Origin: Lachnospiraceae bacterium
GTDB lineage: Bacteria; Bacillota; Clostridia; Lachnospirales; Lachnospiraceae
Assembly: GCA_017446125.1 (NCBI GenBank)
Contig: JAFSRL010000236.1
Location: 1-13,529 of the forward strand
DNA length: 13,529 bases
Reading direction: 5' to 3'
Shown: piece by piece, positions 6,955 through 13,527 of the stretch
How positions within the stretch are numbered: the stretch's first letter is position 1
Layout of the letters: every line of letters starts with the position of its first letter
Notes under the pieces: generated by a model
The model's input: the letters and a program-made list of their open reading frames with translations, nothing else
Databases searched by the model: none
What the model was told of the DNA's origin: nothing
Program-made: the position numbers and the translations under genes

Positions 6955-7752
6955 TCACTTTCCGGGCGGTCCCGGTGGTATCTGCGGCATCCCGTCAGGG
7001 GTTTTCGGCGGAATCCGTCCGCCTGCTTCAAAGAGGTCCCGGATGGAATCGCCGTGGTGGCGTTTCATCATCTCTGCGTCCGGCTTCATGTCCTTGGGCG
7101 GCAGGCCCTGCTTGCCCGCCTCGATCCTGCGAATCTCCTCATAGCGTCCCGCACTGATCCCGAACTCCCGCGCATGATGCCGGTCCGCGGGCGTCGCGGT
7201 CGTGATCTCAAAACGACCGTCATCCGGCCGGTCGCGAAACGCGTTCGATGCCGCCGCTTCCAGCCGTTCCTTGCGTCCCTCGTCTCCCGGCGCAATGTTG
7301 ACGAGCATGCACGCTTCTTCATCCGCGAGGTAGCCGTTTTCCGACAGCACTTCCTCCGTAATGGCAAGCGCCTCTTCAATGGGTTTGTTTTTGATGCTCT
7401 CCGCTTCGAGCGCGCTGACCACCGCTTCCGCCTCCTCGTTGACGGCCTCAACGGCGACCACGCGGTCTAAACGGTTTAACGTATATTCTATTGACGGATT
7501 TACGTCAACCGAAACATAGGAGTAGGCTTCCACACCGAGGTAGTTGTAGCCGAAGGTCCCGGTAAAAACGAGGATGGCCGCCGCAGCAGCCGCAATCAGC
7601 TGCGTGGCCTTCGAAAATTTCCGTATGCCGGAATGCTTACGCACCTCAATCGTCTCCCCGACCTCGCAGTCGCGGCGCACCTTTACAACGGTGCCGTCTT
7701 CCTTCATCACCGCCGCGTAACCGTTTTTTACTTCCAGTACGACCGCCTTCAT
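6955..7752 (-). CDS. rsgI: Anti-sigma factor RsgI, membrane-spanning
   Basis: Membrane anti-sigma factor that holds SigI inactive until an envelope signal triggers its proteolysis. Residues 1-40 form the cytoplasmic RsgI N-terminal domain that binds SigI (VVLEVKNGYAAVMKEDGTVV). One membrane helix spans about 51-68. The extracellular part opens with YSYVSVDVNPSIEY (77-90); in characterised RsgI proteins this conserved segment is where autoproteolysis occurs at Asn-Pro, here N85-P86. The remainder to 265 is acidic and helical and then becomes a Pro/Gly/Lys/Met-rich tail ending IPPGPPGK. No carbohydrate-binding or hydrolase sensor domain, frequent in Clostridium thermocellum relatives, is visible. 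Its ATG directly follows the sigI TAG with no spacer, and its TGA lies 14 bp before the chosen macrodomain start. Confidence 0.88.
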   Translation of the reverse strand: MKAVVLEVKNGYAAVMKEDGTVVKVRRDCEVGETIEVRKHSGIRKFSKATQLIAAAAAAILVFTGTFGYNYLGVEAYSYVSVDVNPSIEYTLNRLDRVVAVEAVNEEAEAVVSALEAESIKNKPIEEALAITEEVLSENGYLADEEACMLVNIAPGDEGRKERLEAAASNAFRDRPDDGRFEITTATPADRHHAREFGISAGRYEEIRRIEAGKQGLPPKDMKPDAEMMKRHHGDSIRDLFEAGGRIPPKTPDGMPQIPPGPPGK

Positions 7753-8493
7753 CTACGTCACCATTGCCTTTCTGATGTAACTCATGTATTCCGCAAGGAG
7801 CGGGTACTCGCCGTTTAAGATCTCTGCTGCCGCTATGATATATCTTCGATGGCGGTCCAGGATTTTTCGGGGTACCCCGCTGCATTCCGTCAGTTCTTTC
7901 ATGGGAAGGGCCTTTGTCCGGCGGAGCTTGTCAAGAAGGGTATCATCTGCGAGCAGGGTTGCGACTGCTTTGGCACAGGCCCGCTTCGTTTTCTCCGCCC
8001 TGGGGGAACATTCCGTTAAGTCAAAAAAGGAAAAGCCATAGCCTTTCAGAATCTGCTGTACCGCCTCGATCTCATCGCGGACGGGATTGCTGCCGGGAGA
8101 GGCGTTACTCTGTTCTGACAGCTCCGCTTCCTTTCTGCGAACGGCAAGGCCTAAGGCAGTCTCCGCAGTCTCATCCTCCACGTCGCCGTCCATGAGCTCC
8201 GGCGGCACGTCGATTTCCGCAGCATGCCTGCCCTCGCTTTTCAAATAGTCGATGAGACGCCGCTTGATGACAAGGGACGCGAACGCGTGAAAGTCGCCCT
8301 TTTCAGGGTCATAGGTCTTGACCGCCTCATGAAAGGCGATCAGGGCGACGGAATATTCATCATCCTCTTCCGTGATAAAACGCCCGGCGGTATGATAGGC
8401 CCGTGCCAGTATGAATCTCTTGTGATCCCGGATGAGCGCTGTCAGCGCCGCTTCATCGCGCTGCGCTTCCAGGATTTCCTGCTGCGTGTCCAT
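7753..8493 (-). CDS. sigI: RNA polymerase sigma factor SigI
   Basis: Alternative sigma factor of the sigma-70 family, SigI type, linked to heat or envelope stress in Bacillus and to polysaccharide sensing in cellulolytic Clostridia. Region 2 is clear at about 43-86 (EDDEYSVALIAFHEAV, then YDPEKGDFHAFASLVIKRRL). A charged linker covers 92-137. The SigI-specific C-terminal region follows: GYGFSFFDLTE at 151-161 and, at 197-241, a helix-turn-helix-like stretch with LPMKELTECSGVPRKILDRH. Its 246 residues are typical. It abuts rsgI (TAG-ATG). No Shine-Dalgarno sequence is seen before ATG 8493-8491; instead an extended -10 ends seven bases upstream. The ABC permease gene ends 26 bp before it, so readthrough from that operon is also possible. 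Confidence 0.93.
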   Translation of the reverse strand: MDTQQEILEAQRDEAALTALIRDHKRFILARAYHTAGRFITEEDDEYSVALIAFHEAVKTYDPEKGDFHAFASLVIKRRLIDYLKSEGRHAAEIDVPPELMDGDVEDETAETALGLAVRRKEAELSEQSNASPGSNPVRDEIEAVQQILKGYGFSFFDLTECSPRAEKTKRACAKAVATLLADDTLLDKLRRTKALPMKELTECSGVPRKILDRHRRYIIAAAEILNGEYPLLAEYMSYIRKAMVT

Positions 8494-8500
8494 ATGGACT

Positions 8501-8530
8501 ATGATAGCATAAACGGCTCTCAGCCGTCAG
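8501..8530 (-). promoter_or_regulatory. Candidate sigI promoter, possibly giving a leaderless mRNA
   Basis: On the minus strand CTGACG (8530-8525), an 18-base spacer and TGCTATCAT (extended -10; TATCAT at 8506-8501) resemble a SigA promoter. The expected transcription start, about seven bases after the -10, falls at or one base before the sigI ATG at 8493. A small hairpin, ACGGCT-GAG-AGCCGT, occupies the spacer and covers the permease stop; it lacks a U-run, so it is not a convincing terminator. Confidence 0.45.
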
Positions 8531-10517
8531 ATTTTTTGCTCCGCCTAAGGATCAGAATGCCGGCAGGGATACAGACCGCCGCGATGACGACCATCACAAT
8601 CTGTGCACTGCCGCTAAAGGTTCCCTCCTGAATTCCGGGAATCGCATCGCCGTAAAACATCAAAAGCACCGCGATGGCGTTGTTCAAAAAATGCATGATC
8701 ATGGGGACAAAGATACTGCCCGTGTAATACAGAGCGATCGTCATCAGGATGCCCGGCAGAAACGTCAGGGGCAGCCGGACCAAACTCATGTGGTACAGTG
8801 CAAAGAGAAAGGCGGTCAGAACGATGGCAAGTCCCGCCTTCATCTTTTGCCGGACGGCACAAAAAACATATCCCCTGAAAAAGAGTTCCTCGCAGACCGC
8901 GGGCAAAACCGCGATCAAAAGAAGCGCAGCCGGAAGCGACAGATTCTCCATAAAGCCCATGGTTTCCTGAACGTTTTCCATGCTCTCGGGCATGAGCTCC
9001 GCAAGATAATGCGCCATGACCTGTGCCAGACACACGCTGCCAACGATGGCAACCACGCCGCCCGCGATGCCTGTAAGCGTCGGCGGCTTCACGGAATAAA
9101 CGCGCGGAAAGTCCGCCTTAAAGTACCAGCAGGCGGCAAGCGGCAGCACCGCAAGGAGCAGCTGCAAAATGATCGTCGCCGGGATCTGATGCGTCAGCCC
9201 CGCGAAAAAACCGATGTAGAGATTTAAGATCAGCCAGATGACGTAAAGGAAGATCATCTCCTGAATCGTCGGGAGGTTGCCCTTTTTGATGTTCTTTCTC
9301 AGCTCGAAGAGGCGGATGTTAAAGCCGCCCTCGCCGAACAGAACCGATTCCGAGGTATAGATCCTGCTCAGCGCCCAGATTGCGGCAAAGGCGTACAGGA
9401 TGTTGGTGAAGAGCACGATCAGGATCAGCACCGGCTCGAAGCGGAAGGAGACCGCGTCCTTGATCAACAGACAGATATTGGCGACCGGAACGGCGGCAAG
9501 CGGTGCGGAGAGCCGGACATCCGGTATGAAGGCGGCATACCCCGTGAGCATGACGACCATCATCAGCGGGGACATATAGTTACTTGCCTCCTTAAAGGTT
9601 TTTGCGAACGCGCAGATACACATGCTCACCGCGCTGATGAACAACGCGAACGCTAACACACAGACAAAGATGACGCACATACCGGGCAGAAACTCCGCAA
9701 GGTGAAACGTCATGTCCTCCGAACCCATGGAGGTCACCATGTGGCCGAGCGACACCATAAAGATCCCGACGGAGAGCGTGTTGACGAAGGTCGTCGCCAT
9801 TGCGACCGTCGCGACGGCTAAAAACTTACCGGTGATGAGCTCCAGGGTACTGACCGGAAAGGTGAGGAGCAGCTCCATCGTGCCGCGCTCTCTTTCGCCG
9901 GAGGTCATATCCATGGCGGAGGGGAAGGTGGAGGTAAAGACAAAGATAATCAGCATCACGGGGAGGGCCGCTGCCATCGCGTTCCCCATGGATTCCTCCA
10001 CGCTTGAGAAGTCCTCGTCCTCAATCTGCACCGGATACAGGGTTTCGTTGAGACTTAAGCCGGCGGCTCTTACGTTCTCTTCCGCGCGGTTAGAAAGATA
10101 CTCATCTACCGCTTCATAAAGCGCATCCACGGTGCTCTCGGAATCCGACTCCGAGGAGCGGTAATAAACGGTGAGCTGCGTCTGATCGTCCTTTTCCTCC
10201 GCCGTAAGATACGCCCGGATTTCGCCGACCTCAAGCGCAGCCGCAGCGTCATCCGCTTCCACGAACACCAGCTGTTCATCGATCGCAGAAAGCGACCTCC
10301 ACAGGTCATCGGTGATCTCGTACGCTTCCGGGATTGCGATCGTGTATTCCTTTTTCTCTTCGTGCGATTCGACCATGGACATGATAAAGCCCATCACAAG
10401 AAACAGAACCGGATACAGGATCAGGGGTAACAGCAGTGTGATGATCACGGACTTTTTGTCCCGCAGGACTTCGAGCAGTTCCTTTTTGTACAGGGTGGCG
10501 ATCGTTTTCGGATTCAT
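8520..10517 (-). CDS. ABC-2 permease fused to CPBP intramembrane metalloprotease
   Basis: A 665-residue fusion. Residues 1-400 are a NatB/ABC-2 type permease: a first helix at about 24-48, a large extracytoplasmic domain at 50-175, then helices through about 385, with the conserved SGERERGTMELLLTFPVS (206-223) before the transporter core. Residues 420-655 form a second multi-helix domain with CPBP (CAAX protease/bacteriocin-processing) motifs: EELFFRG with E543, E544 and R548; FALYH with H576; and HFLNN with H609 and N613. All motifs look intact. Such fusions occur in Firmicutes next to NatA-like ATPases. Its ATG overlaps the ATPase stop by four bases (ATGA), so the two are translationally coupled and surely partners. 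The exported substrate is unknown; Na+ extrusion, antimicrobial peptide export and lipid-linked functions are all possible. Confidence 0.92.
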   Translation of the reverse strand: MNPKTIATLYKKELLEVLRDKKSVIITLLLPLILYPVLFLVMGFIMSMVESHEEKKEYTIAIPEAYEITDDLWRSLSAIDEQLVFVEADDAAAALEVGEIRAYLTAEEKDDQTQLTVYYRSSESDSESTVDALYEAVDEYLSNRAEENVRAAGLSLNETLYPVQIEDEDFSSVEESMGNAMAAALPVMLIIFVFTSTFPSAMDMTSGERERGTMELLLTFPVSTLELITGKFLAVATVAMATTFVNTLSVGIFMVSLGHMVTSMGSEDMTFHLAEFLPGMCVIFVCVLAFALFISAVSMCICAFAKTFKEASNYMSPLMMVVMLTGYAAFIPDVRLSAPLAAVPVANICLLIKDAVSFRFEPVLILIVLFTNILYAFAAIWALSRIYTSESVLFGEGGFNIRLFELRKNIKKGNLPTIQEMIFLYVIWLILNLYIGFFAGLTHQIPATIILQLLLAVLPLAACWYFKADFPRVYSVKPPTLTGIAGGVVAIVGSVCLAQVMAHYLAELMPESMENVQETMGFMENLSLPAALLLIAVLPAVCEELFFRGYVFCAVRQKMKAGLAIVLTAFLFALYHMSLVRLPLTFLPGILMTIALYYTGSIFVPMIMHFLNNAIAVLLMFYGDAIPGIQEGTFSGSAQIVMVVIAAVCIPAGILILRRSKKSDG

Positions 10518-11284
10518 GCGACCACCTCCCTCTTCTCCTCCGGGATGAGGGCAAAAAAGGCGTCGCGTAAATTGTCCGTAGCGGTTTCACTCATCAGCTC
10601 TGCGGGCGATCCGCTCCGGATGATCTCTCCGGCATTCAGGATGACGACATGATCGCAGAGCGCCTGCGCTTCCTCCATGTAGTGCGTGGAGTACAGCACG
10701 GTCTTTCCTCTGGCCTTTTCCTGCTTCATGAAATCGACAATGATCTGCGCGCTTAAGACATCCAGCCCGAGCGTCGGTTCATCCAGGATATAGATCTCAG
10801 GATCCGCGACGAGACAGCGCGCGATGGATATCCGCTGTTTCTGTCCGGTGGAGAGCTTCTCGATCCTGCCGTCGATGAACGTGTTCATATTCAGTAAGGA
10901 GGAGATTTCTTCGATGCGGTTCTCTAACTCTGCTTCCTGTGCTCCGTAGAGTCGTCCCACGAGCCGCAGGACCTCTCTTGCCAAAAACTTTGGATAGAGT
11001 TTTGTGTTTTCCGAAAGATAGCTGATGCGGCGCTTGCATTCCTTGAGCTGCGTGACGCGCTCCCCGTCAGCTCCCGTCAGTACCACCTCGCCGGATACGG
11101 GCTCCATCAGAAATCCGAGGATTCGCAGTAAGGTCGTCTTGCCTGCACCGTTTGGTCCCAAAACGCCGAGGATCTGTCCTGTTTCCGCCTTTAAACTGAC
11201 ACCGTTCAACGCTGTGAACGTTTCCTTTTTCCCCTTTTTCAACTGCCTGACGAATGTCTTCGTCAGCCCCCGCGCTTCTAACAT
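10514..11284 (-). CDS. ABC transporter ATP-binding protein (NatA-like)
   Basis: Cytoplasmic ATPase subunit for the ABC-2 permease/protease encoded downstream. The 256 residues hold one complete nucleotide-binding domain: Walker A GPNGAGKT (43-50), signature LSTGQ (144-148), Walker B YILDEP (165-170), D-loop LGLD (172-175) and H-loop H201 in STHYMEEA. At the Q-loop position the sequence reads SYLSEN (88-93), with no glutamine; NatA-like proteins often deviate here. GGGAGGA lies a few bases before ATG 11284-11282. It follows the small membrane protein after 10 bp and overlaps the permease ATG by four bases. The function of the ATPase is firm; the transported substrate is not. Confidence 0.94.
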   Translation of the reverse strand: MLEARGLTKTFVRQLKKGKKETFTALNGVSLKAETGQILGVLGPNGAGKTTLLRILGFLMEPVSGEVVLTGADGERVTQLKECKRRISYLSENTKLYPKFLAREVLRLVGRLYGAQEAELENRIEEISSLLNMNTFIDGRIEKLSTGQKQRISIARCLVADPEIYILDEPTLGLDVLSAQIIVDFMKQEKARGKTVLYSTHYMEEAQALCDHVVILNAGEIIRSGSPAELMSETATDNLRDAFFALIPEEKREVVA

Positions 11285-11294
11285 ACGTCCTCCC

Positions 11295-11849
11295 TCAACT
11301 GTCGCTTGCAGGCAGCGCTTTTCGTTCCTTACTCCTGCGGATGAGCGCCGCGATACCGATTACAATATAAACCGCAGGATACAAAAACTCCCACACATCA
11401 AAAACACCGTAAATCGAAATCCCGGAGTATTTCCCCTCCCGCAGATTTTCGATTATCATCCAGGCATACATGATGATGATAAATGCATACAAACCGATGT
11501 AAAACATTCCTGTCGTCTTTTTGCTGAAAAACTGCTCTGTCTGCTTCGCGTTATCAAATCCGCCACGAATCAATGCGCTGCTAAAAAAGATCGCGACACC
11601 GGACAATAGCACCAGCATAATCATCAAGCCTGCCGTCATTTTGGGGAGTATCTCGTAGTAATTCAGGAACGCGATAACACCGCCCGTAACGATCATCGTC
11701 CAGAAGGCATCCCGATATGCCAGTCCCTGCGCCTCCTTTTGCTCTGCGGGGTACGGTTCATCAATCCGCTGATAATGGATCGCCGCCATCATCGGCAAAA
11801 GCCATACCCCCACCGCGACCAAAAAGATGACTGCCGTTAAGAAATTCAT
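11295..11849 (-). CDS. Small integral membrane protein of unknown function
   Basis: I do not recognise the family. With the chosen start it has 184 residues and about five hydrophobic segments: 3-24, 47-66, 73-95, 114-134 and 154-171. The loop 26-45 is acidic/polar and the tail is basic (RRSKERK, 171-177), suggesting a cytoplasmic C-terminus. The open frame extends 22 codons upstream, but that stretch is Arg/Cys-rich and GGGGAGGA lies five to six bases before ATG 11849-11847, so the shorter start is preferred. It is the first gene of the operon with the ATPase (10 bp downstream) and the permease/protease, so it is plausibly an accessory membrane subunit or immunity-like partner of that transporter; this is inference from position only. 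Confidence 0.75.
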   Translation of the reverse strand: MNFLTAVIFLVAVGVWLLPMMAAIHYQRIDEPYPAEQKEAQGLAYRDAFWTMIVTGGVIAFLNYYEILPKMTAGLMIMLVLLSGVAIFFSSALIRGGFDNAKQTEQFFSKKTTGMFYIGLYAFIIIMYAWMIIENLREGKYSGISIYGVFDVWEFLYPAVYIVIGIAALIRRSKERKALPASDS

Positions 11850-11905
11850 GGTGTTCCTCCCCGGATAATAATGTACTGTCCTACACCGCCGTGTTATCCG
11901 AGCAC

Positions 11906-11934
11906 AGTATAACAAAGGTCGCGTGCATACGCAA
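11906..11934 (-). promoter_or_regulatory. Promoter of the membrane protein/ABC operon
   Basis: On the minus strand TTGCGT (11934-11929), a 17-base spacer and TATACT (11911-11906) form a SigA-like promoter about 57 bp before the gene start. AT-rich DNA beyond the -35 (about 11941-11985) could act as an UP element. Confidence 0.65.
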
Positions 11935-11942
11935 GTGCGTAT
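11927..11942. promoter_or_regulatory. Palindromic operator candidate overlapping the ABC-operon -35
   Basis: ATACGCAAGTGCGTAT is a perfect inverted repeat with 7-bp arms and a 2-bp centre. It covers the whole -35 hexamer of the downstream promoter, a typical place for a repressor. The nearby XRE regulator gene (12007-12249) is the obvious candidate to bind it. Confidence 0.55.
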
Positions 11943-12006
11943 ATTGCATATTTTAAAAGTCTTTATAATTGATTATTTGTCAGAATACTCAGAAAACAGG
12001 TAATCC

Positions 12007-12249
12007 TTACAGTATCTCAGGATCAAGGTCTTCGAATTCAGCGGACGCAAAAAACTCTGTGATTGTAATATCAAGACCATCGCATAGTTTTTTGATTGTA
12101 AGAACGGAAATATCGCGACGTCTGTCGTCCATCATACTGTAGACCGTTGACGGCGTCACGCCGGAAACCACTGCCAGTTCATTCAGTTTCATCCCGCGGA
12201 TTTCACACAAACTATGAAAACGCGCTGCGACAGCATCCTTGATTGACAT
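12007..12249 (-). CDS. XRE-family helix-turn-helix transcriptional regulator
   Basis: A small 80-residue Cro/CI-type DNA-binding protein. The helix-turn-helix spans about 19-60: GMKLNELAVVSGVTPSTVYS gives helices 2 and 3, followed by ISVLTIKKLCDGLDITITEFF, the standard end of this fold. The tail is acidic (EFEDLDPEIL). No other domain is present, so it resembles antitoxin-like or phage-type single-domain regulators. TAGGAGAT precedes ATG 12249-12247 by about eight bases. It lies between the ABC operon, same strand, and the divergent DUF1016 nuclease. Palindromic or repeated ACGCA sites flank it on both sides, suggesting autoregulation and control of one or both neighbours; that is inference. 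Confidence 0.9.
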   Translation of the reverse strand: MSIKDAVAARFHSLCEIRGMKLNELAVVSGVTPSTVYSMMDDRRRDISVLTIKKLCDGLDITITEFFASAEFEDLDPEIL

Positions 12250-12284
12250 CTCGTGAATCTCCTACACACAGTTTAGTAGAATCG

Positions 12285-12354
12285 ACGCAACCGCGTGTAC
12301 GCACGCGCGTAATCTAAGAATTCTTTACCGGAATCAGGATGTGTCTTAACGCAC
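12285..12354. promoter_or_regulatory. ACGCA boxes and palindrome upstream of the XRE gene
   Basis: The xre/nuclease intergenic region holds a 16-bp palindrome CGCGTGTACGCACGCG (12292-12307, 6-bp arms, 4-bp centre) and three ACGCA boxes starting at 12285, 12299 and 12349. ACGCA also forms the half-site of the palindrome at 11927-11942. These are candidate binding sites for the XRE protein in front of its own gene. I see no secure promoter hexamers for the XRE gene here. Confidence 0.42.
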
Positions 12355-12361
12355 GTTTCTG

Positions 12362-12389
12362 TAGTCATGATTGTAAAAATCAGTATAAT
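12362..12389 (+). promoter_or_regulatory. Promoter of the DUF1016 nuclease gene
   Basis: A perfect -10 TATAAT (12384-12389) lies 16 bases after TAGTCA (12362-12367, four of six consensus bases). The spacer contains a small inverted repeat, TGATT/AATCA. The gene starts 45 bp downstream, preceded by GGGAG (12421-12425). Confidence 0.65.
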
Positions 12390-12434
12390 GTTAATTAGAG
12401 CTGAAGGAAAGGATCTTAAAGGGAGAATATTACT

Positions 12435-13469
12435 ATGGATGAATTAACAATTCGTTTGCCAGCTTTTGAATACATCAAATCCGATAACATCATGGAAGAC
12501 ACTTCACGGATGATTGAACTCGCCCAAACCAATGCGTATAGTGCCATTAACACCGCGCTTGTATATCGTAATTGGCTTATCGGACGCAGAATCACAGATG
12601 AAGAGCTTTCTGGTGGCGAAGGACGCGCTGAATACGGTTTGGAAATAATAAAGCGATTATCGGACCAACTCACCGAGAAATACGGCAGCGGCTTTGATCG
12701 CACCAATCTATATCGCTTTGTCAGGTTTTATAAATACTTCCCCCGAATTGTTGACACAGCGTGCCAACAATCTCGCCAACTGCTGTCATGGTCCCATTAT
12801 AGAGCAATTATTCGCGTAGAAGACGAAGCTGCTCGTGACTGGTATGCAGAGGAAGCATTTACACAGGTTTGGAGCGTCCATACTTTAGAGCGAAACATTG
12901 CATCTCAATACTATCAACGGATATTATCTACTCACGGTATCGAACCGGCACATGGAAAAACAGGCATAACAAAGGGTGCGCATCGGCATAACAACAAAGA
13001 GTTTATCAAAAGCCCTGTTATTGCAGAGTTTCTCGGCTTACCGGATGTTCCTTTCGTAAACGAGACAAAACTTGAGACAGCCATTTTATCCAATCTTCAA
13101 CGCTTTATGATGGAACTCGGCAAAGGATATGCATTTGTCGCACGACAAAAACGTATCCGTACAGAAAGAAAAAACTATTATGTGGATTTAGTCTTCTACA
13201 ACTTCATACTGAAATGCTTTGTTCTGATTGATCTCAAAACAGAACCTATCACACATGATGATGTCGGACAGTTGGATATGTATGTCCGCATGTATGATGA
13301 GCGTATTAAAATGGATGACGATAATCCCACACTTGGTATACTCTTATGCTCAGAAACTGATGAAGATATAGCCAGGTATTCTGTTCTAAATGGAAGTGAC
13401 CAGTTATTTGCCACAAAGTACAAGTTGTATCTGCCGCGACGGAGTACTTTACGGGGACATCGGCCTTGA
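12435..13469 (+). CDS. DUF1016 / YhcG-type PDDEXK nuclease, C-terminus probably replaced
   Basis: Predicted nuclease of the YhcG family. The N-terminal DUF1016 domain (about 20-165) shows YRNWLIGRRI (44-53), GRAEYG (63-68) and LYRFVRFYKYFP (92-103). The C-terminal PDDEXK-type domain (about 190-330) shows E214 in LETAIL, YYVDLVFYN with D251, the D266-x-K268 pair in LIDLKTE, and Q279 in VGQLDMYV, so the active site looks intact. After KLYLP (330-334) the sequence ends RRSTLRGHRP, where family members usually continue with a TEEELR-like helix, so the last 10-30 native residues seem lost. The DNA is AT-richer than the rest of the window, which suggests transfer. Divergent from the XRE regulator. 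Relatives are often found near restriction or mobile loci; the biological role of this one is unknown. Confidence 0.85.
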   Translation: MDELTIRLPAFEYIKSDNIMEDTSRMIELAQTNAYSAINTALVYRNWLIGRRITDEELSGGEGRAEYGLEIIKRLSDQLTEKYGSGFDRTNLYRFVRFYKYFPRIVDTACQQSRQLLSWSHYRAIIRVEDEAARDWYAEEAFTQVWSVHTLERNIASQYYQRILSTHGIEPAHGKTGITKGAHRHNNKEFIKSPVIAEFLGLPDVPFVNETKLETAILSNLQRFMMELGKGYAFVARQKRIRTERKNYYVDLVFYNFILKCFVLIDLKTEPITHDDVGQLDMYVRMYDERIKMDDDNPTLGILLCSETDEDIARYSVLNGSDQLFATKYKLYLPRRSTLRGHRP

Positions 13470-13527
13470 CCGCAGCCTCGCTTGTTCCGATGTTCAGTGT
13501 ACCGGTGTAAGACCGGCTCTTATCATC
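13429..13527 (-). pseudogene. Truncated coding fragment entering from the right edge
   Basis: On the minus strand, from the edge, a frame reads about 33 codons beginning DDKSRSYTGTLNIGTSEAAV and ending near KYSVAADTT, with GC-ending codons like the main genome. It then runs into antisense of the nuclease gene and stops at 13306. The translated piece looks like a beta-rich extracellular protein segment, but I do not recognise the family. It appears to be cut where the nuclease C-terminus diverges. Weak call because of its length. Confidence 0.3.

Noticed and set aside
8507..8530. ACGGCT/AGCCGT hairpin as terminator of the ABC operon
   Set aside because: The stem is only 6 bp and is followed by TTTATG, not a U-run; it more likely lies in the sigI promoter spacer, so readthrough cannot be excluded.
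11025..11609. Plus-strand open frame across the ATPase/membrane protein boundary
   Set aside because: It opposes two well-supported genes and has no family-like sequence or ribosome binding site.
13502..13516. CCGGT/ACCGG hairpin near the right edge as a terminator or attachment site
   Set aside because: Short stem without a T-run, and it lies in a probable coding fragment; nothing else supports an attachment site.
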